Notes: a model not told the origin generated them from the sequence alone. A stretch of DNA of 64,000 bases from JALYYC01 sp963795805 (GCA_963795805.1 CAWCIV010000002.1:62001-126000); one strand, 5' to 3'; positions 44,875-53,856 are shown, counted from the stretch's first letter. Program-made: numbers and translations.

Positions 44875-44879
44875 CCTAG
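43917..44879 (+). CDS. IS481-family DDE transposase
   Basis: A 320-residue transposase. N-terminal helix-turn-helix (GWSATRAAETLGVSRATAYKW, about 23-43), then an rve integrase core with the catalytic triad Asp139 (HVDTKKLGRIP), Asp224 (VLTDNGSAYRS) and Glu260 (NGKAERFIKTL). AGTGYNYLHVAIDDATRYA is typical of IS481. The ATG is preceded by a GGAGG-like sequence (ACAGGAGGCTC). The last codon reaches the IS end and the TAG stop is in the duplicated target, so the stop is supplied by host DNA. Confidence 0.92.
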   Translation: MHAKAKLTPFGRLLLVQRVQLQGWSATRAAETLGVSRATAYKWIARFAVEGERGLTDRSSRPRQCRQALAAEQVARILEARRQLKQGPHRLAPVLGLGRSTIYGVLRRHALSRLRDTDRITAVPIRYVRERAGELLHVDTKKLGRIPDGGGHRMLGWAAGRPHGHWGHAGTGYNYLHVAIDDATRYAVVQLQPDESKQSAADSLLAAAAVFAERGVRIERVLTDNGSAYRSRPFAAAMAAVGARHKKTRPYRPQTNGKAERFIKTLIEEWAYARFYPNNQARLDALPGWLDFYNHRRPHTALKGLTPAAALVNNVGGNHT

Positions 44880-44901
44880 TCGGCCGCCAGGACGTCTGCC
44901 A

Positions 44902-46005
44902 TCATCTGCCAGGCTGCGTTAGCGCGGCAGGAATTTGCACCGTGACGCAGAGCCCGCCACCGGCCCGAGGGGTGAGGGTGAGGGTTCCGTCGTGGGCCTG
45001 GGTGATGCTGTTGACGATTGCCAGGCCGAGGCCGACGCCTGCGTGATCGGTGCGTATGCGTTCGCTGCCGCGACGAAACGGCTCGCCAAGCGTGGAAACC
45101 AATTGAGGGGTGAGCTTCTCGCCGGTGTTCTCGACCGTGAGCACCACGCTCCTGGGGTGAACGCTGGTCGTGACCCAGACACTGCCCCGTTCAGGCAGAT
45201 TGTGGACGATGGCGTTGTGGACGAGGTTCGTCGTCAGCAGCAGCAGGAGCGCGTGTGAGCCGATGGTGGGGGTCATGTCGCCGGAGGTTTCGATGGTGAC
45301 GCCATGCTTTTCTGCGAAGGGGAGGAGCGTTTCCGTGGCTTCTTCCGCAATGAGGGACAGGTCAAGGGGTCCTGGGGTGAAGGACTTCTGGTCGGCGCGG
45401 CTGAGCAGGAGCAATGCCTCGGTGAGGTCGATCGCTCGGGTGTTGACGGCGTGGAGGCGGTCGACGAGTTCGCCAGGATCTTGTGTCGGATCCTTGCGGG
45501 CCACGTCGAGAAGGGACTGCGTGATCGCCAGTGGGGTGCGCAGTTCGTGGGAAGCGTTGGCTGCGAATCTCCGCTGTGCGGCGACGTGCGCTTCCAGCCG
45601 TGCGAGCATGGCGTCGAAGCTGTCGGCGAGCTCGCGGAACTCGTCCTGACGGCCTTCCAACTCGATCCGGTGGGAGAGCGACCCGTTCGCTGCCATGCGG
45701 GTGGCCTGGGTGATGCGGGTCAGTGGCGCGAGCACGCGGCCGGCGAGAAGCCACCCTCCCAGCAGACCGAACATCAGCAGGAACCCCAGCGCCCAGGCTG
45801 CCGAGATAGCGATCGAGCGCAGGAGGTGGGAGCGGACCAGCGGGCCAGCGGGGCTCATCGCCACATTGGGCTGGTACTGCAGGACGATCACCCACACGAT
45901 GGCGAGCAACAGGGCCCCGGCGACCATCACGAACCCCGCGTAGCTGAGGGTGAGTTTGAGGCGAACGCTCAAGCCAGGGGCTCTATCCACGGTTTCCGCC
46001 CTCAC
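44902..46005 (-). CDS. Sensor histidine kinase
   Basis: A 367-residue membrane kinase: two spans (about 14-38 and 64-90) around a short extracytoplasmic loop, a HAMP linker (RVLAPLTRITQATRMAANGSL), the phospho-acceptor H-box FAANASHELRTPLA, N-box TTNLVHNAIVHN and G-box HAGVGLGLAIVNSITQAHDG. It pairs with the OmpR-type regulator at 46002 (ATGA-type overlap). Divergent from a lipoprotein/adaptor/ABC exporter unit, it probably controls that unit in response to an envelope stress or antimicrobial. Confidence 0.92.
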   Translation of the reverse strand: MRAETVDRAPGLSVRLKLTLSYAGFVMVAGALLLAIVWVIVLQYQPNVAMSPAGPLVRSHLLRSIAISAAWALGFLLMFGLLGGWLLAGRVLAPLTRITQATRMAANGSLSHRIELEGRQDEFRELADSFDAMLARLEAHVAAQRRFAANASHELRTPLAITQSLLDVARKDPTQDPGELVDRLHAVNTRAIDLTEALLLLSRADQKSFTPGPLDLSLIAEEATETLLPFAEKHGVTIETSGDMTPTIGSHALLLLLTTNLVHNAIVHNLPERGSVWVTTSVHPRSVVLTVENTGEKLTPQLVSTLGEPFRRGSERIRTDHAGVGLGLAIVNSITQAHDGTLTLTPRAGGGLCVTVQIPAALTQPGR

Positions 46006-46679
46006 GTCCGTTGGCCGGGTGCTGTGTCGATGCGGTAGCCGACGCCGGCGACGGTGGCGATGATCACGGGTTCGCCGAGACGTTTGCGCAGTGCGGAGAC
46101 TGTGATGCGCACGGCATTGGTCAACGGGTCGGCGTTCTCATCCCACGCCCGTTCCAGTAGCTCTTCGGCGCTGACGACACCGCCTTCTGCCGCGACGAGG
46201 ACTTCGAGCACGGCGAACTGTTTCCGGGTGAGCGCGACGTAGCGGCCGTCGCGGTAGACCTCGCGGCGAAACGGATCCAGACGCAGGCCTGCGATCTCGT
46301 GCACGGGTGGTCTGTTGTGGGCGCGCCTGCGGTCGAGGGCTCTGAGGCGGAGCACGAGTTCTCGGAGTTCGAAGGGCTTGGTGAGGTAGTCGTCTGCACC
46401 GAGCTCGAACCCGGAGGCCTTGTCGTCAAGCCGATCGGCAGCCGTGAGCATGAGGATCGGCATACCGCTGCCGGAGGCGACGATGCGTTTGGCGATCTCG
46501 TCGCCAGAGGGCCCTGGGATGTCGCGGTCGAGGACGGCGATGTCGTAGGCGTTGACGCTCAGCAACTCCAGGGCGGTGTCGCCGTCACCGGCGATGTCGG
46601 CTGCGATCGCTGCCAGGCGTAGGCCATCGCGGATGGCGTCGGCCAGGTAGGGCTCGTCCTCGACCACCAGCACGCGCAC
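46002..46679 (-). CDS. OmpR/PhoB-family response regulator
   Basis: A 225-residue regulator. Receiver domain: VLVVEDEPYLADAIRDGL, phospho-acceptor in YDIAVLDRDIPGPSGDEI (the usual L is followed by DRDIPG, with Asp in place), and GADDYLTKPFELREL. C-terminal winged helix: LRLDPFRREVYRDGRYVALTRKQFAVLEVL, NADPLTNAVRITVSALRKRLG. First gene of the kinase pair; divergent from the lipoprotein at 46766 with 86 nt between, likely containing promoters for both. Confidence 0.92.
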   Translation of the reverse strand: MRVLVVEDEPYLADAIRDGLRLAAIAADIAGDGDTALELLSVNAYDIAVLDRDIPGPSGDEIAKRIVASGSGMPILMLTAADRLDDKASGFELGADDYLTKPFELRELVLRLRALDRRRAHNRPPVHEIAGLRLDPFRREVYRDGRYVALTRKQFAVLEVLVAAEGGVVSAEELLERAWDENADPLTNAVRITVSALRKRLGEPVIIATVAGVGYRIDTAPGQRT

Positions 46680-46765
46680 CCGTCGATGCTACGAGCCGCC
46701 GCATGTCGGCGGCATATCGAAAACCCCATACGCGGTCACAACACCACGAAGGCTTAACTGCAGCC

Positions 46766-47293
46766 ATGAGTAGAACACTACGGCCCCTGGCCGCCCTTGC
46801 CCTGACCGCGATGGTCGCCCTGATCAGCGCCTGCGCTTCGCAGACCGACACCGGAGGCAATAGCACCGCCACCAATCTTGCGAAGGGGGTCAAGTTCGCC
46901 CAGTGCATGCGCGCCAACGGGGTCAGCGCGTTCCCAGACCCCGACGCGTCGGGCCAGCTCACTATCGATGGGATCGCGAACGGCTCGTCGGTGGACCCGA
47001 GCAGCCCCGCGTTCGCGCAGGCCATCAGCGCATGTAAGGACCTGGAGCCAGTTGGGTTCATGGGCCACACGAGGAGCGCCCAGCAGCAGGCCGCGGCCCT
47101 CAAGTTTGCCCAGTGCATGCGCGACAGCGGGGTGCCTGACTTCCCCGACCCCACGGCAGCTGGCCCCATCATCGACACCAATCGAATCCCATCGATGGCG
47201 GGGAAGGACCCTCGGAGCGATCCGGGCTTCACCGCCGCGCAGTCTAAATGCAGCGCGATCTATTCAAGCCAGATGGGGCTGGGTGGCCGGTGA
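46766..47293 (+). CDS. Lipoprotein with duplicated FAQCMR motif
   Basis: A 175-residue exported lipoprotein from ATG 46766: signal with lipobox ISAC, then two copies of a cysteine-containing unit, KFAQCMRANGVSAFPDP (about 48-64) and KFAQCMRDSGVPDFPDP (about 113-129), each followed by a further Cys. The internal repeat suggests a tandem duplication with disulfides. Such proteins are found next to peptidoglycan-binding efflux adaptors and MacB-like ABC exporters, as here. The stop overlaps the adaptor GTG start (GTGA). Confidence 0.75.
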   Translation: MSRTLRPLAALALTAMVALISACASQTDTGGNSTATNLAKGVKFAQCMRANGVSAFPDPDASGQLTIDGIANGSSVDPSSPAFAQAISACKDLEPVGFMGHTRSAQQQAAALKFAQCMRDSGVPDFPDPTAAGPIIDTNRIPSMAGKDPRSDPGFTAAQSKCSAIYSSQMGLGGR

Positions 47294-48435
47294 GGCGGAA
47301 GACCTCGGTGCTGGCCGGAGCGGCCGTCCTCGTTGCCGTGACGGCCGCCGCGGGCCTGGTTTTCATGCCGGGTGCGCAACAAGCGACCTCGGCCGCACAG
47401 ACGCCGTCCGCGAATACGGTGATGGTGGAACAGAGAAGCCTCTCGGCCACCGTCTCCCAGGCTGGGACCCTGACCTATCGGGCGCAATCGGACGGCTCGC
47501 CCTACTCGGTGATCAACCATGTCAGCGGCATCTACACCAGGCTGCCCGCGGCCGGCCAGGTGATCGCTCAGGGTCAGGAGCTCTACCGGGTGAACGATAG
47601 TCCCGTGGTGTTGCTCTATGGCTCGACACCGGCCTACCGGACCCTATTCTCCGGGATGACCGGCGCCGACGTGGCCGAACTCAACGCGGATCTCGTCGCG
47701 CTTGGCTACGCCACCTCAGCTCTGCTGAGCCCAACGTCCGCCGCCTTCGGGTGGGCCACCACGACGGCCCTGGAGAAGCTCCAGGCCGCCCTCGGGGTGA
47801 CACAGAACGGGGTGCTGACGCTTGGCCAGGCGGTGTTCGAACCTACCGCCTTGCGGGTGACGACCCTGTCAGCCCAGCCAGGGGGCAGCACCCAGACCGG
47901 CCAGGCCGTGATGCAGGCCACCTCGACGACTCGGATCGTGCAGCTGGCGTTGACCGCGTCGCAGCAGACCGAGGTGGCGGTCGGAGACACCGTGACCATC
48001 ATCCTGCCGAACAACAAAACCACCGCAGGTGTCGTCTCCTCGGTAGGGGCCGTCGCCAGCTGTCCATCGAGCTCGAGCTCCGGACGATCGAGCTCCAGCA
48101 CCGCCGGTCCCGGAACGGACAGCTGCTCCGCAGGCGCCGCGCCGACCATCACCGTGGAGGTCACCCCCTCCGACGCCGCCGCCACAAGCACGTGGGATCA
48201 GGCCCCGGTGCGGGTCGCGATCACGACCGCCAGTGTGCCCAGCGCGCTGGTGGTGCCGGTGACCGCGCTGCTCGCCCAGTCCGTGGGTGGTTACGCCGTC
48301 GAGGTCGTCGCCGCGGGGGGAATCCATCATCTCGTGCCGGTCTCGCTCGGACTCTTCGACGACGCCGTCGGGCTGGTGCAGGTCACCGGTTCGGGGCTGG
48401 CCGCCGGCCAGCAAGTGGTCGTGCCGGCAACATGA
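47290..48435 (+). CDS. Efflux periplasmic adaptor with peptidoglycan-binding domain
   Basis: A 381-residue protein from GTG 47290. One N-terminal membrane anchor (TSVLAGAAVLVAVTAAAGLVF), a biotinyl-like segment (VEQRSLSATVSQAGTLTYRA), a PG_binding_1-like region (YRTLFSGMTGADVAELNADLVALGY ... FGWATTTALEKLQAALG) and a HlyD-like beta-barrel. A Ser-rich insert between two Cys (CPSSSSSGRSSSSTAG then DSCS) near residue 255-280 is peculiar. It should link the MacB-like ABC exporter encoded next to the cell wall. ATGA overlap with the ATPase. Confidence 0.82.
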   Translation: MRRKTSVLAGAAVLVAVTAAAGLVFMPGAQQATSAAQTPSANTVMVEQRSLSATVSQAGTLTYRAQSDGSPYSVINHVSGIYTRLPAAGQVIAQGQELYRVNDSPVVLLYGSTPAYRTLFSGMTGADVAELNADLVALGYATSALLSPTSAAFGWATTTALEKLQAALGVTQNGVLTLGQAVFEPTALRVTTLSAQPGGSTQTGQAVMQATSTTRIVQLALTASQQTEVAVGDTVTIILPNNKTTAGVVSSVGAVASCPSSSSSGRSSSSTAGPGTDSCSAGAAPTITVEVTPSDAAATSTWDQAPVRVAITTASVPSALVVPVTALLAQSVGGYAVEVVAAGGIHHLVPVSLGLFDDAVGLVQVTGSGLAAGQQVVVPAT

Positions 48436-49115
48436 CCGCGGTGCTGGAGGTGAACGACGTGCGCAGGACCTACCCCGCCGAACCGCCCGTCCAGGCCCTG
48501 CGCGGGGTGAACCTCGCCATCGGCCAGGGGGAGCTGGTCGGGATTGTCGGCCCGTCCGGGTCGGGCAAGACCACCCTGCTGCAGCTGATGGGCACCCTCG
48601 ACCGGCCCACCAGCGGCCGGGTGCGGATCACGGGGCTCGATGTTGCCACCATGGCCGACGATGACGTGGCCTACCTGCGGGCGACCCGAATCGGGTTCGT
48701 CTTCCAACAGTTCTTCCTCGCCGAGCACGCCACCGCGCTGGACAACGTCGCCGATGGGCTCCTCTACGCCGGCATCCCCCTGCGGCAGCGCCGAGAGCGG
48801 GCGCTCGAGGCGCTCGAGTTGGTCGGCCTGGGCGAGCGGCGCGGTGCACGGCCCACACAGCTCTCCGGCGGACAGCGCCAGCGGGTCGCCGTCGCCCGGG
48901 CCCTGGTCGGCCAGCCCGCGATCGTGCTGGCCGACGAGCCGACCGGGAACCTCGACCAGGCCACGGGGCAGTCCATCCTCGCGCTGATCGACCAGCTCCA
49001 CCAGGCCGGCTCGACCATCGTCGTCATCACCCACGACCACGCCGTCGCCGCGCGCATGGCCCGGAAAGTGGAGATTCTCGACGGTCACATCGTGGCCGAC
49101 ACCGGCCCTGCGTGA
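48432..49115 (+). CDS. MacB/LolD-type ABC transporter ATP-binding protein
   Basis: A 227-residue ATPase with Walker A GPSGSGKTTLLQLMG, Q-loop FVFQQFFLAEHATALDNV, signature LSGGQRQRVAVARALV, Walker B IVLADEPTGNLD and H-loop VVITHDH. The NLDQATGQSILALI wording is that of the MacB/LolD (3.A.1.122/125) group, which pair with FtsX-type permeases and act by mechanotransmission rather than classical import. ATGA and GTGA overlaps on both sides couple it to adaptor and permease. Confidence 0.94.
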   Translation: MTAVLEVNDVRRTYPAEPPVQALRGVNLAIGQGELVGIVGPSGSGKTTLLQLMGTLDRPTSGRVRITGLDVATMADDDVAYLRATRIGFVFQQFFLAEHATALDNVADGLLYAGIPLRQRRERALEALELVGLGERRGARPTQLSGGQRQRVAVARALVGQPAIVLADEPTGNLDQATGQSILALIDQLHQAGSTIVVITHDHAVAARMARKVEILDGHIVADTGPA

Positions 49116-50320
49116 GCACGGGTGCCGCCCGGCGGCGGAGGCGGTTGCCGCTGTCCGATCTGGCGCGGCTCTCGAGCGTGGGACTGCGCACCCGGAAGGT
49201 ACGGGCCGTGCTCTCCGCTCTCGGCATCGCCATCGGGGTGGCCGCCATCGTTGCCGTGCTCGGCCTTTCCGCCTCGTCCAAGGCCGGCCTGCTCAACGAG
49301 ATCAACCAGCTCGGCACCAACCTGCTCACCGTCAGCAACGGCCAGAGCTTCACCGGCGGCACCGCGGAGCTGCCTACGACGGCACCAGCCATGATCGGCC
49401 GCATCAGCGGAGTGCAGCAGGTGCAGACGACTGGCACGGTCAGCGGCGCCAACGCCTACCGCAACCCCTACATCGCCACCGGTAACACCAACGCGCTGAC
49501 CGTCCAGGCCGCATCGCTCGACCTCCTCCCGGTGGTCGCCACCAGCGTCGCCCAGGGCCACTACCTCAACGCGGCCACCGCCCATGAACCCGTTGCCGTG
49601 CTCGGTGCGGCTGCCGCGCAGCGGCTCGGAATCGTCCGTATCTACGCCGGCGAGCGGATCTGGGTCGGCGGACAATGGTTCTACGTTGCCGGCATCCTCA
49701 GACCGGCAGTGCTGGTCCCCGCCATCGACTCCTCGGTTCTTATCGGCTACCCCGCGGCAGAGAAGTACCTGGGCTTCGACGGGCATCCATCCACCATCTA
49801 CGTGCGGGCCCAGAACAACCGGGTCAACGCGGTCGATGACCTGCTGGCCGCCACCGCCAGCCCCCAGAACCGCAGCGGGGTCGACGTCAGCCAGCCCTCA
49901 GCGGCCCTCGTCGCTCAAGCCGAAGCCGAGAGCGCCCTCAACGGCCTGTTCCTCGGCCTCGGCGCCGTCGCCCTCCTGGTGGGCGCGGTCGGCGTTGCCA
50001 ACATAATGATCATCTCGGTCCTCGAACGCCGCTCCGAGATCGGCCTGCGGCGCGCCCTTGGCGCGACCAGGGGCGATATCCGCATCCAGTTCCTCTCCGA
50101 AGCCGTCCTGCTCGGTCTGCTCGGCGGAGCCGTCGGGGTCGCCCTCGGCGCTGCCTCCACCGCCGTCTACGCCTATACCAAAGGCTGGGCGATTGTCATC
50201 CCCACCGAGGCCTGGGCGGGCGGCTTCGCCGCGTCCGTGATCATCGGCGCCGTCGCCGGGCTCATCCCCGCACTACGAGCCGCCCGCCTCTCACCTACCC
50301 AGGCCCTCTGGGCCGTCTGA
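49112..50320 (+). CDS. MacB-like FtsX-domain ABC permease
   Basis: A 402-residue permease from GTG 49112. One N-terminal span (RAVLSALGIAIGVAAIVAVLGLS), a large periplasmic MacB_PCD region (about 50-275) and a C-terminal FtsX domain with three spans (FLGLGAVALLVGAVGVANIMIISVLERRSEIGLRRALGATR, then two more). The ERRSEIGLRRALGAT signature is diagnostic. It completes a tripartite-like exporter with the adaptor and ATPase; probable substrates are antimicrobial peptides or lipoproteins. Confidence 0.92.
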   Translation: MSTGAARRRRRLPLSDLARLSSVGLRTRKVRAVLSALGIAIGVAAIVAVLGLSASSKAGLLNEINQLGTNLLTVSNGQSFTGGTAELPTTAPAMIGRISGVQQVQTTGTVSGANAYRNPYIATGNTNALTVQAASLDLLPVVATSVAQGHYLNAATAHEPVAVLGAAAAQRLGIVRIYAGERIWVGGQWFYVAGILRPAVLVPAIDSSVLIGYPAAEKYLGFDGHPSTIYVRAQNNRVNAVDDLLAATASPQNRSGVDVSQPSAALVAQAEAESALNGLFLGLGAVALLVGAVGVANIMIISVLERRSEIGLRRALGATRGDIRIQFLSEAVLLGLLGGAVGVALGAASTAVYAYTKGWAIVIPTEAWAGGFAASVIIGAVAGLIPALRAARLSPTQALWAV

Positions 50321-50337
50321 GGCGGGACTCCAGCGTC

Positions 50338-51015
50338 TCAGGACAGGTCCCGGTCCTCCATCTCCCACGCGTGGTCGAGCATGTGCCAGGCGCAGCGACG
50401 GATCAGGAATTGGACCGTCCACCACGACCCCGCCGCGGTCCCGCGGGCGTTGGTCTCGCGAATCGCCGCACAAAACGCGTCACGATGAGCCCGCAGCTCG
50501 TCGGGGTCCCGCCAGGCGTCGGGCGACGAGCGCACGCCGACCTTCTTCGCAAACTCCCCGATCTCGGAGCCGTTGACGTGCTGGATGATTGCGTCCCGAT
50601 CGCGTCCCCCGCCGCGCGGACCCTTTCGCAGCTCATGCGACACGCGCGCAGCGACATCATCGAAGAAAGTCCACGCGGCCCGGAGCAGGGCGACCTTTCG
50701 TTCGCACCCCGCCTCGGTCATCTGATCCTGCTCTGGCCCGGCCGCCCGGCCGGAGAGGCCGTAGAAGTCCGTCATACCGATGCCTTCGAGCCGCTCGACG
50801 ACGGCCAGCTTGCCCGCCGCGCCAAACGCGGCGGAGAGTCCGGCAAGCTTCGCCACCTTCGCGAAGCGGGGTCGGTAGGATTCCAGCACGTGGAGGGCAT
50901 CTTCCTCGCTCTTGCCGCTTCGGTCCCAGCCGGACCAGTCGAATGCGCACGCGACCGTCCGCTTCTTCTTACCCCGCTCGACCATCACGCGAACCGCATG
51001 GTCCATCGGCGCCAT
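50338..51015 (-). CDS. Hypothetical DinB-like protein
   Basis: A 225-residue soluble protein. The C-terminus (FLIRRCAWHMLDHAWEMEDRDLS) and the helical spacing resemble DinB/YfiT-type four-helix metal-binding proteins, in which a late His-x3-His motif (HMLDH) binds metal. The N-terminal half (VERGKKKRTVACAFDWSGWDRSGKSEEDAL) matches proteins annotated only as hypothetical. It converges on the ABC permease gene (18 nt apart) and is divergent from the GNAT gene. Assignment tentative. Confidence 0.5.
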   Translation of the reverse strand: MAPMDHAVRVMVERGKKKRTVACAFDWSGWDRSGKSEEDALHVLESYRPRFAKVAKLAGLSAAFGAAGKLAVVERLEGIGMTDFYGLSGRAAGPEQDQMTEAGCERKVALLRAAWTFFDDVAARVSHELRKGPRGGGRDRDAIIQHVNGSEIGEFAKKVGVRSSPDAWRDPDELRAHRDAFCAAIRETNARGTAAGSWWTVQFLIRRCAWHMLDHAWEMEDRDLS

Positions 51016-51059
51016 CCTAGCTCGGATGCGAGGTTCTCCAATACAATGCCTGCCTAGCC

Positions 51060-51638
51060 ATGGGGCGATTTTTGATCAAGGAACTCGGCAGAGGGACATG
51101 GCCTGACTTTGTGCGAATTATGGAAAAGCACAATGGCGTATGGGGTGGCTGCTGGTGCGTTGCCTTCCACCTCAAGCCCGGTGCATCGGATAGCGAGACC
51201 GGGCCGCGCAGGGCATACAAGGAGAGACTTGTTCGAGCGAACAAATCCCATGCGGCCCTCGTCTACGACGGCGCGGACGTTGTTGGATGGTGTCAATTCG
51301 GACCGCCTACCGAGCTCCCGGGCCGAATGGGACGCCTCGCCAAGGTGGGTGCGGCTTCGCCCGACTGGAGGATCACGTGTTTTTTCGTCGACCGCGACCG
51401 GAGGAAACAGGGAGTCGCGGAAGCAGCCCTGGCAGGCGCACTTCGCATCATCGCCGCCAACGGCGGCGGGACGGTCGACGGTTATCCCATCGCCACCCGC
51501 GGGAAACCTTACTCGAGTTCATTCCTGTTCGGTGGTACTGACTCGATGTTCGCTGAGCTCGGATTTCGTCCGCTCGGTTCTCTCGGTACCAGTAAGGTGG
51601 TGATGCGAAGAGTGGTTCGCAGTAGGGCTTCTGCATAG
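51060..51638 (+). CDS. GNAT-family acetyltransferase
   Basis: A 192-residue protein with a GNAT fold: ALVYDGADVVGWCQFGPP, then the acetyl-CoA-binding segment ITCFFVDRDRRKQGVAEAALAGAL and GGTDSMFAELGFRPLG. The cysteine-rich N-terminal GVWGGCWCVAFH is typical of a GNAT subgroup found widely in soil bacteria. Starts at ATG 51060, 45 nt from the divergent DinB-like gene. Substrate unknown. Confidence 0.8.
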   Translation: MGRFLIKELGRGTWPDFVRIMEKHNGVWGGCWCVAFHLKPGASDSETGPRRAYKERLVRANKSHAALVYDGADVVGWCQFGPPTELPGRMGRLAKVGAASPDWRITCFFVDRDRRKQGVAEAALAGALRIIAANGGGTVDGYPIATRGKPYSSSFLFGGTDSMFAELGFRPLGSLGTSKVVMRRVVRSRASA

Positions 51639-51663
51639 CGCAACCCCGGCGGATAATTGGGCT

Positions 51664-52042
51664 GTGGAGCCACGCGAGATCGTTGCCCAACTCTGGAGCC
51701 GGATCCAGGCGCGAGACTGGGACGCAGTCGGAGAGCTGCTGGCCGAGGACTTCGTCCTGGAATGGCCCAACGCTCAGGTACGGATTCGCGGCCGGACGAA
51801 CTTCGTCGAGATTCAATCGGAGCTACCCGGAGGGCTGGTCGATCGAGGTCCTTCAAATCATCGCAGCGGGGAACATCGCTGTCTCAGAGGTGCGGGTCCC
51901 GCACCCCACCGTCGGCCCGCACTACGCTCTCTCGTTCCTCGAAGCCGCAGGCGGAAAATTGGTGCGCGGGCGTGAGTACTGGGTTGAGGAGCGCTACGAG
52001 AAGCCGGCTCCGGACCGCGCCCGCTGGTTCGAGTCGGTCTGA
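51664..52042 (+). pseudogene. SnoaL-like (NTF2 fold) protein, frameshifted
   Basis: From GTG 51664 the N-terminal part reads EIVAQLWSRIQARDWDAVGELLAEDFVLEWP, typical of SnoaL-like proteins; the continuation EGWSIEVLQIIAAGNIAVSEVRVPH and GREYWVEERYEKPAPDRARWF lies in the +1 frame. The shift falls near 51811-51830. Together they give about 125 residues, the normal size. Start to stop, 25 nt after the GNAT gene. Either decayed or an assembly indel. Confidence 0.7.
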
Positions 52043-52215
52043 TGGGGCGTGGGCGGAAGCTCACGCTGTCGCCCGCACCGGCTGGTGGGGTGACGAGATC
52101 GATGCCAACGCCTAGACCCTGGCTGCAGACGGATCCTGCGATCGCTTGCATCTGCATCGGCTGCCCTGCCTTGGCGGCCTGGATTCCGACCTAAGCCGCG
52201 CCATGGCCGACCGCG

Positions 52216-52945
52216 TCAAGCGAGCGGCTTTCCGCTAGTCGCCTGTGTCCACCGATCGTGGTACTCGATGATCGGCCACACCTCCAGCGACGGCTCATCA
52301 CGGCCCGACCCGCCGACGTGGCGCGCCGTCGCGTAGCGCCAGGTGCGATCGACGTAGCGCTGGACGTCGGCCCGCGCAACGCCCTGGCCCGGCTCGATCT
52401 CGCGCGGTCGATAGCCAGCGCGCCAGATAGGTGCGGAAGCGAAGCTGCTCATGGCGCCCGAGCGCATCCTCGATCTGGCGAGGCAGCTCGGACACCGATG
52501 GGTCTTCGCCATCGTCGCTCGTATCGATGTCCACGAAGAGCACGCGAGCGGTATTCAGTACGAGCGCGCCGTATCCGTTAACCGTAATCCGTGCGGGCGT
52601 CCCCGCCGCCTCGTCGAGCGTTTCGACGAGCGGTTCGGTCTTCCGATTCGCGAGGTACGCGTAGCCGCCAAGATCCGCACTCGCTCCCGCGCGCGCCGTG
52701 TCGAGCGCAAGCTGCGCCTGCGCTTCGGCGAGCCGTTCGGCCTCGTCGTGAGAGCCGAAAGATACGCCGACACCGGAGCGGAAGATACGCCGACCCGTCG
52801 CCGGATCGGGCACAGATCGGGTACGGACGGCGCGGAAGGACGTCGCCGAACCGCCAGGCAAAAATCGGTCAGCCTCGCCGGGCAGTGGCGGCCCAGGCTC
52901 ACGCCCGCCTTCGTCTCCGCGAAGGATCCGGCCAAGCCAGCTCAC
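52216..52945 (-). pseudogene. Hypothetical protein, frameshifted
   Basis: Read leftward from GTG 52945: LVSWLGRILRGDEGG, RAVRTRSVPDPATGRRIF, AEAQAQLALDTARAG, GALVLNTARVLFVDIDTSDDGEDP and HEQLRFRTYLAR; the natural continuation AGYRPREIEPGQGVARADVQ ... WPIIEYHDRWTQ is in another frame. The break is at a GCGCGC run near 52410-52420 and would be repaired by two bases (GC). I do not recognise the family. About 240 residues in total. It sits between broken or small genes. Confidence 0.5.
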
Positions 52946-53012
52946 AAGGCGAGCGGCGGGAATAGATTGGTCAGGAGCGAGCCGGACATCGCTGGAACGA
53001 GGCCCAGTTTCG

Positions 53013-53810
53013 TCAGCAGGCGTAGTCGCGGTCGGTCGTGCTCGAGGGCGTCCACTGCACCAGCGAGACCGGGACGCCATTGAAGCTGCTGCGGGAGCAG
53101 TAGTTCGCCAGGCGCTTGCCGGAGCGCAGGCCGGTCGCATACCAGTCGGTGCTCACGCCGCTGACAGACCCACTCCCAACGATGGCCGTCCACTGCGAAC
53201 TGGTCGAATAGAGCCCAACCGGCGAGGGCGAATCCAGGCGGAAGGTGTCGATCAAGCCCTGGATGGTGTACAGGTTCAGGCTGAGGTCGCTGCAGTTCGT
53301 AGATGGCTGCCCGCACCAGCTGTTCGATGTCTCAATGTCCAGCCACCAGGCTGCGGGGTTGTTGCTGATTCCGACGCTGGTCGCGTAGGCGAAGTCCTTC
53401 TCTGCTTCGCTGCAGCCCGCCGCCCAGGCCGCCTGCTCTGCCAATGTTCCGTACACATGTGCGGACTTACTGGCGCAGCCGGCCGTCGTGTGATTCGAGT
53501 CCGTGTAGGTCGGGTCGAAACCCGTGTTCACGTACAAACCCGCCGTCACCGTCGATGAGCCGCCATTCGCGTGGGCAAACTCGGAAGCGAGGCACGGATT
53601 CCCCGGATGCACCGACGAGATGAAGGGCCATCCAGAGTCGACACCGACGATACCGAAGCTCCCGTTCGGGTATGTCGTGCCGCACTGCAGGTACCCGATG
53701 TCATAGCCGGTCGAGCCACTCGTGTATGCAAAGGCGCTCGCCGTGCCGACCAGGTAGACGGCAGAGACGGCGACCACGAGAGCGACGGGAACACGGAGCA
53801 GCCTCCCCAA
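53013..53810 (-). CDS. Secreted GH25-like/DUF1906-like protein
   Basis: A 265-residue exported protein: signal peptide (VPVALVVAVSAVYLVGTASAFA), then a TIM-barrel-like domain starting TGYDIGYLQCG, FGIVGVDSGWPF, TAGLYVNTGFDPTY and WWLDIETSNSWCGQ, where DIE is in the position of the catalytic acids of GH25-like muramidases. GLYSTSSQWTAIVG and DWYATG follow. Several paired cysteines imply disulfides. It may bind or cleave cell-wall polysaccharide; catalysis is not assured. Confidence 0.65.
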   Translation of the reverse strand: MGRLLRVPVALVVAVSAVYLVGTASAFAYTSGSTGYDIGYLQCGTTYPNGSFGIVGVDSGWPFISSVHPGNPCLASEFAHANGGSSTVTAGLYVNTGFDPTYTDSNHTTAGCASKSAHVYGTLAEQAAWAAGCSEAEKDFAYATSVGISNNPAAWWLDIETSNSWCGQPSTNCSDLSLNLYTIQGLIDTFRLDSPSPVGLYSTSSQWTAIVGSGSVSGVSTDWYATGLRSGKRLANYCSRSSFNGVPVSLVQWTPSSTTDRDYAC

Positions 53811-53856
53811 AGTAGCCCCACCTTACTCGGTGGCACCTCGGGGGCGCAAGGTGCGT

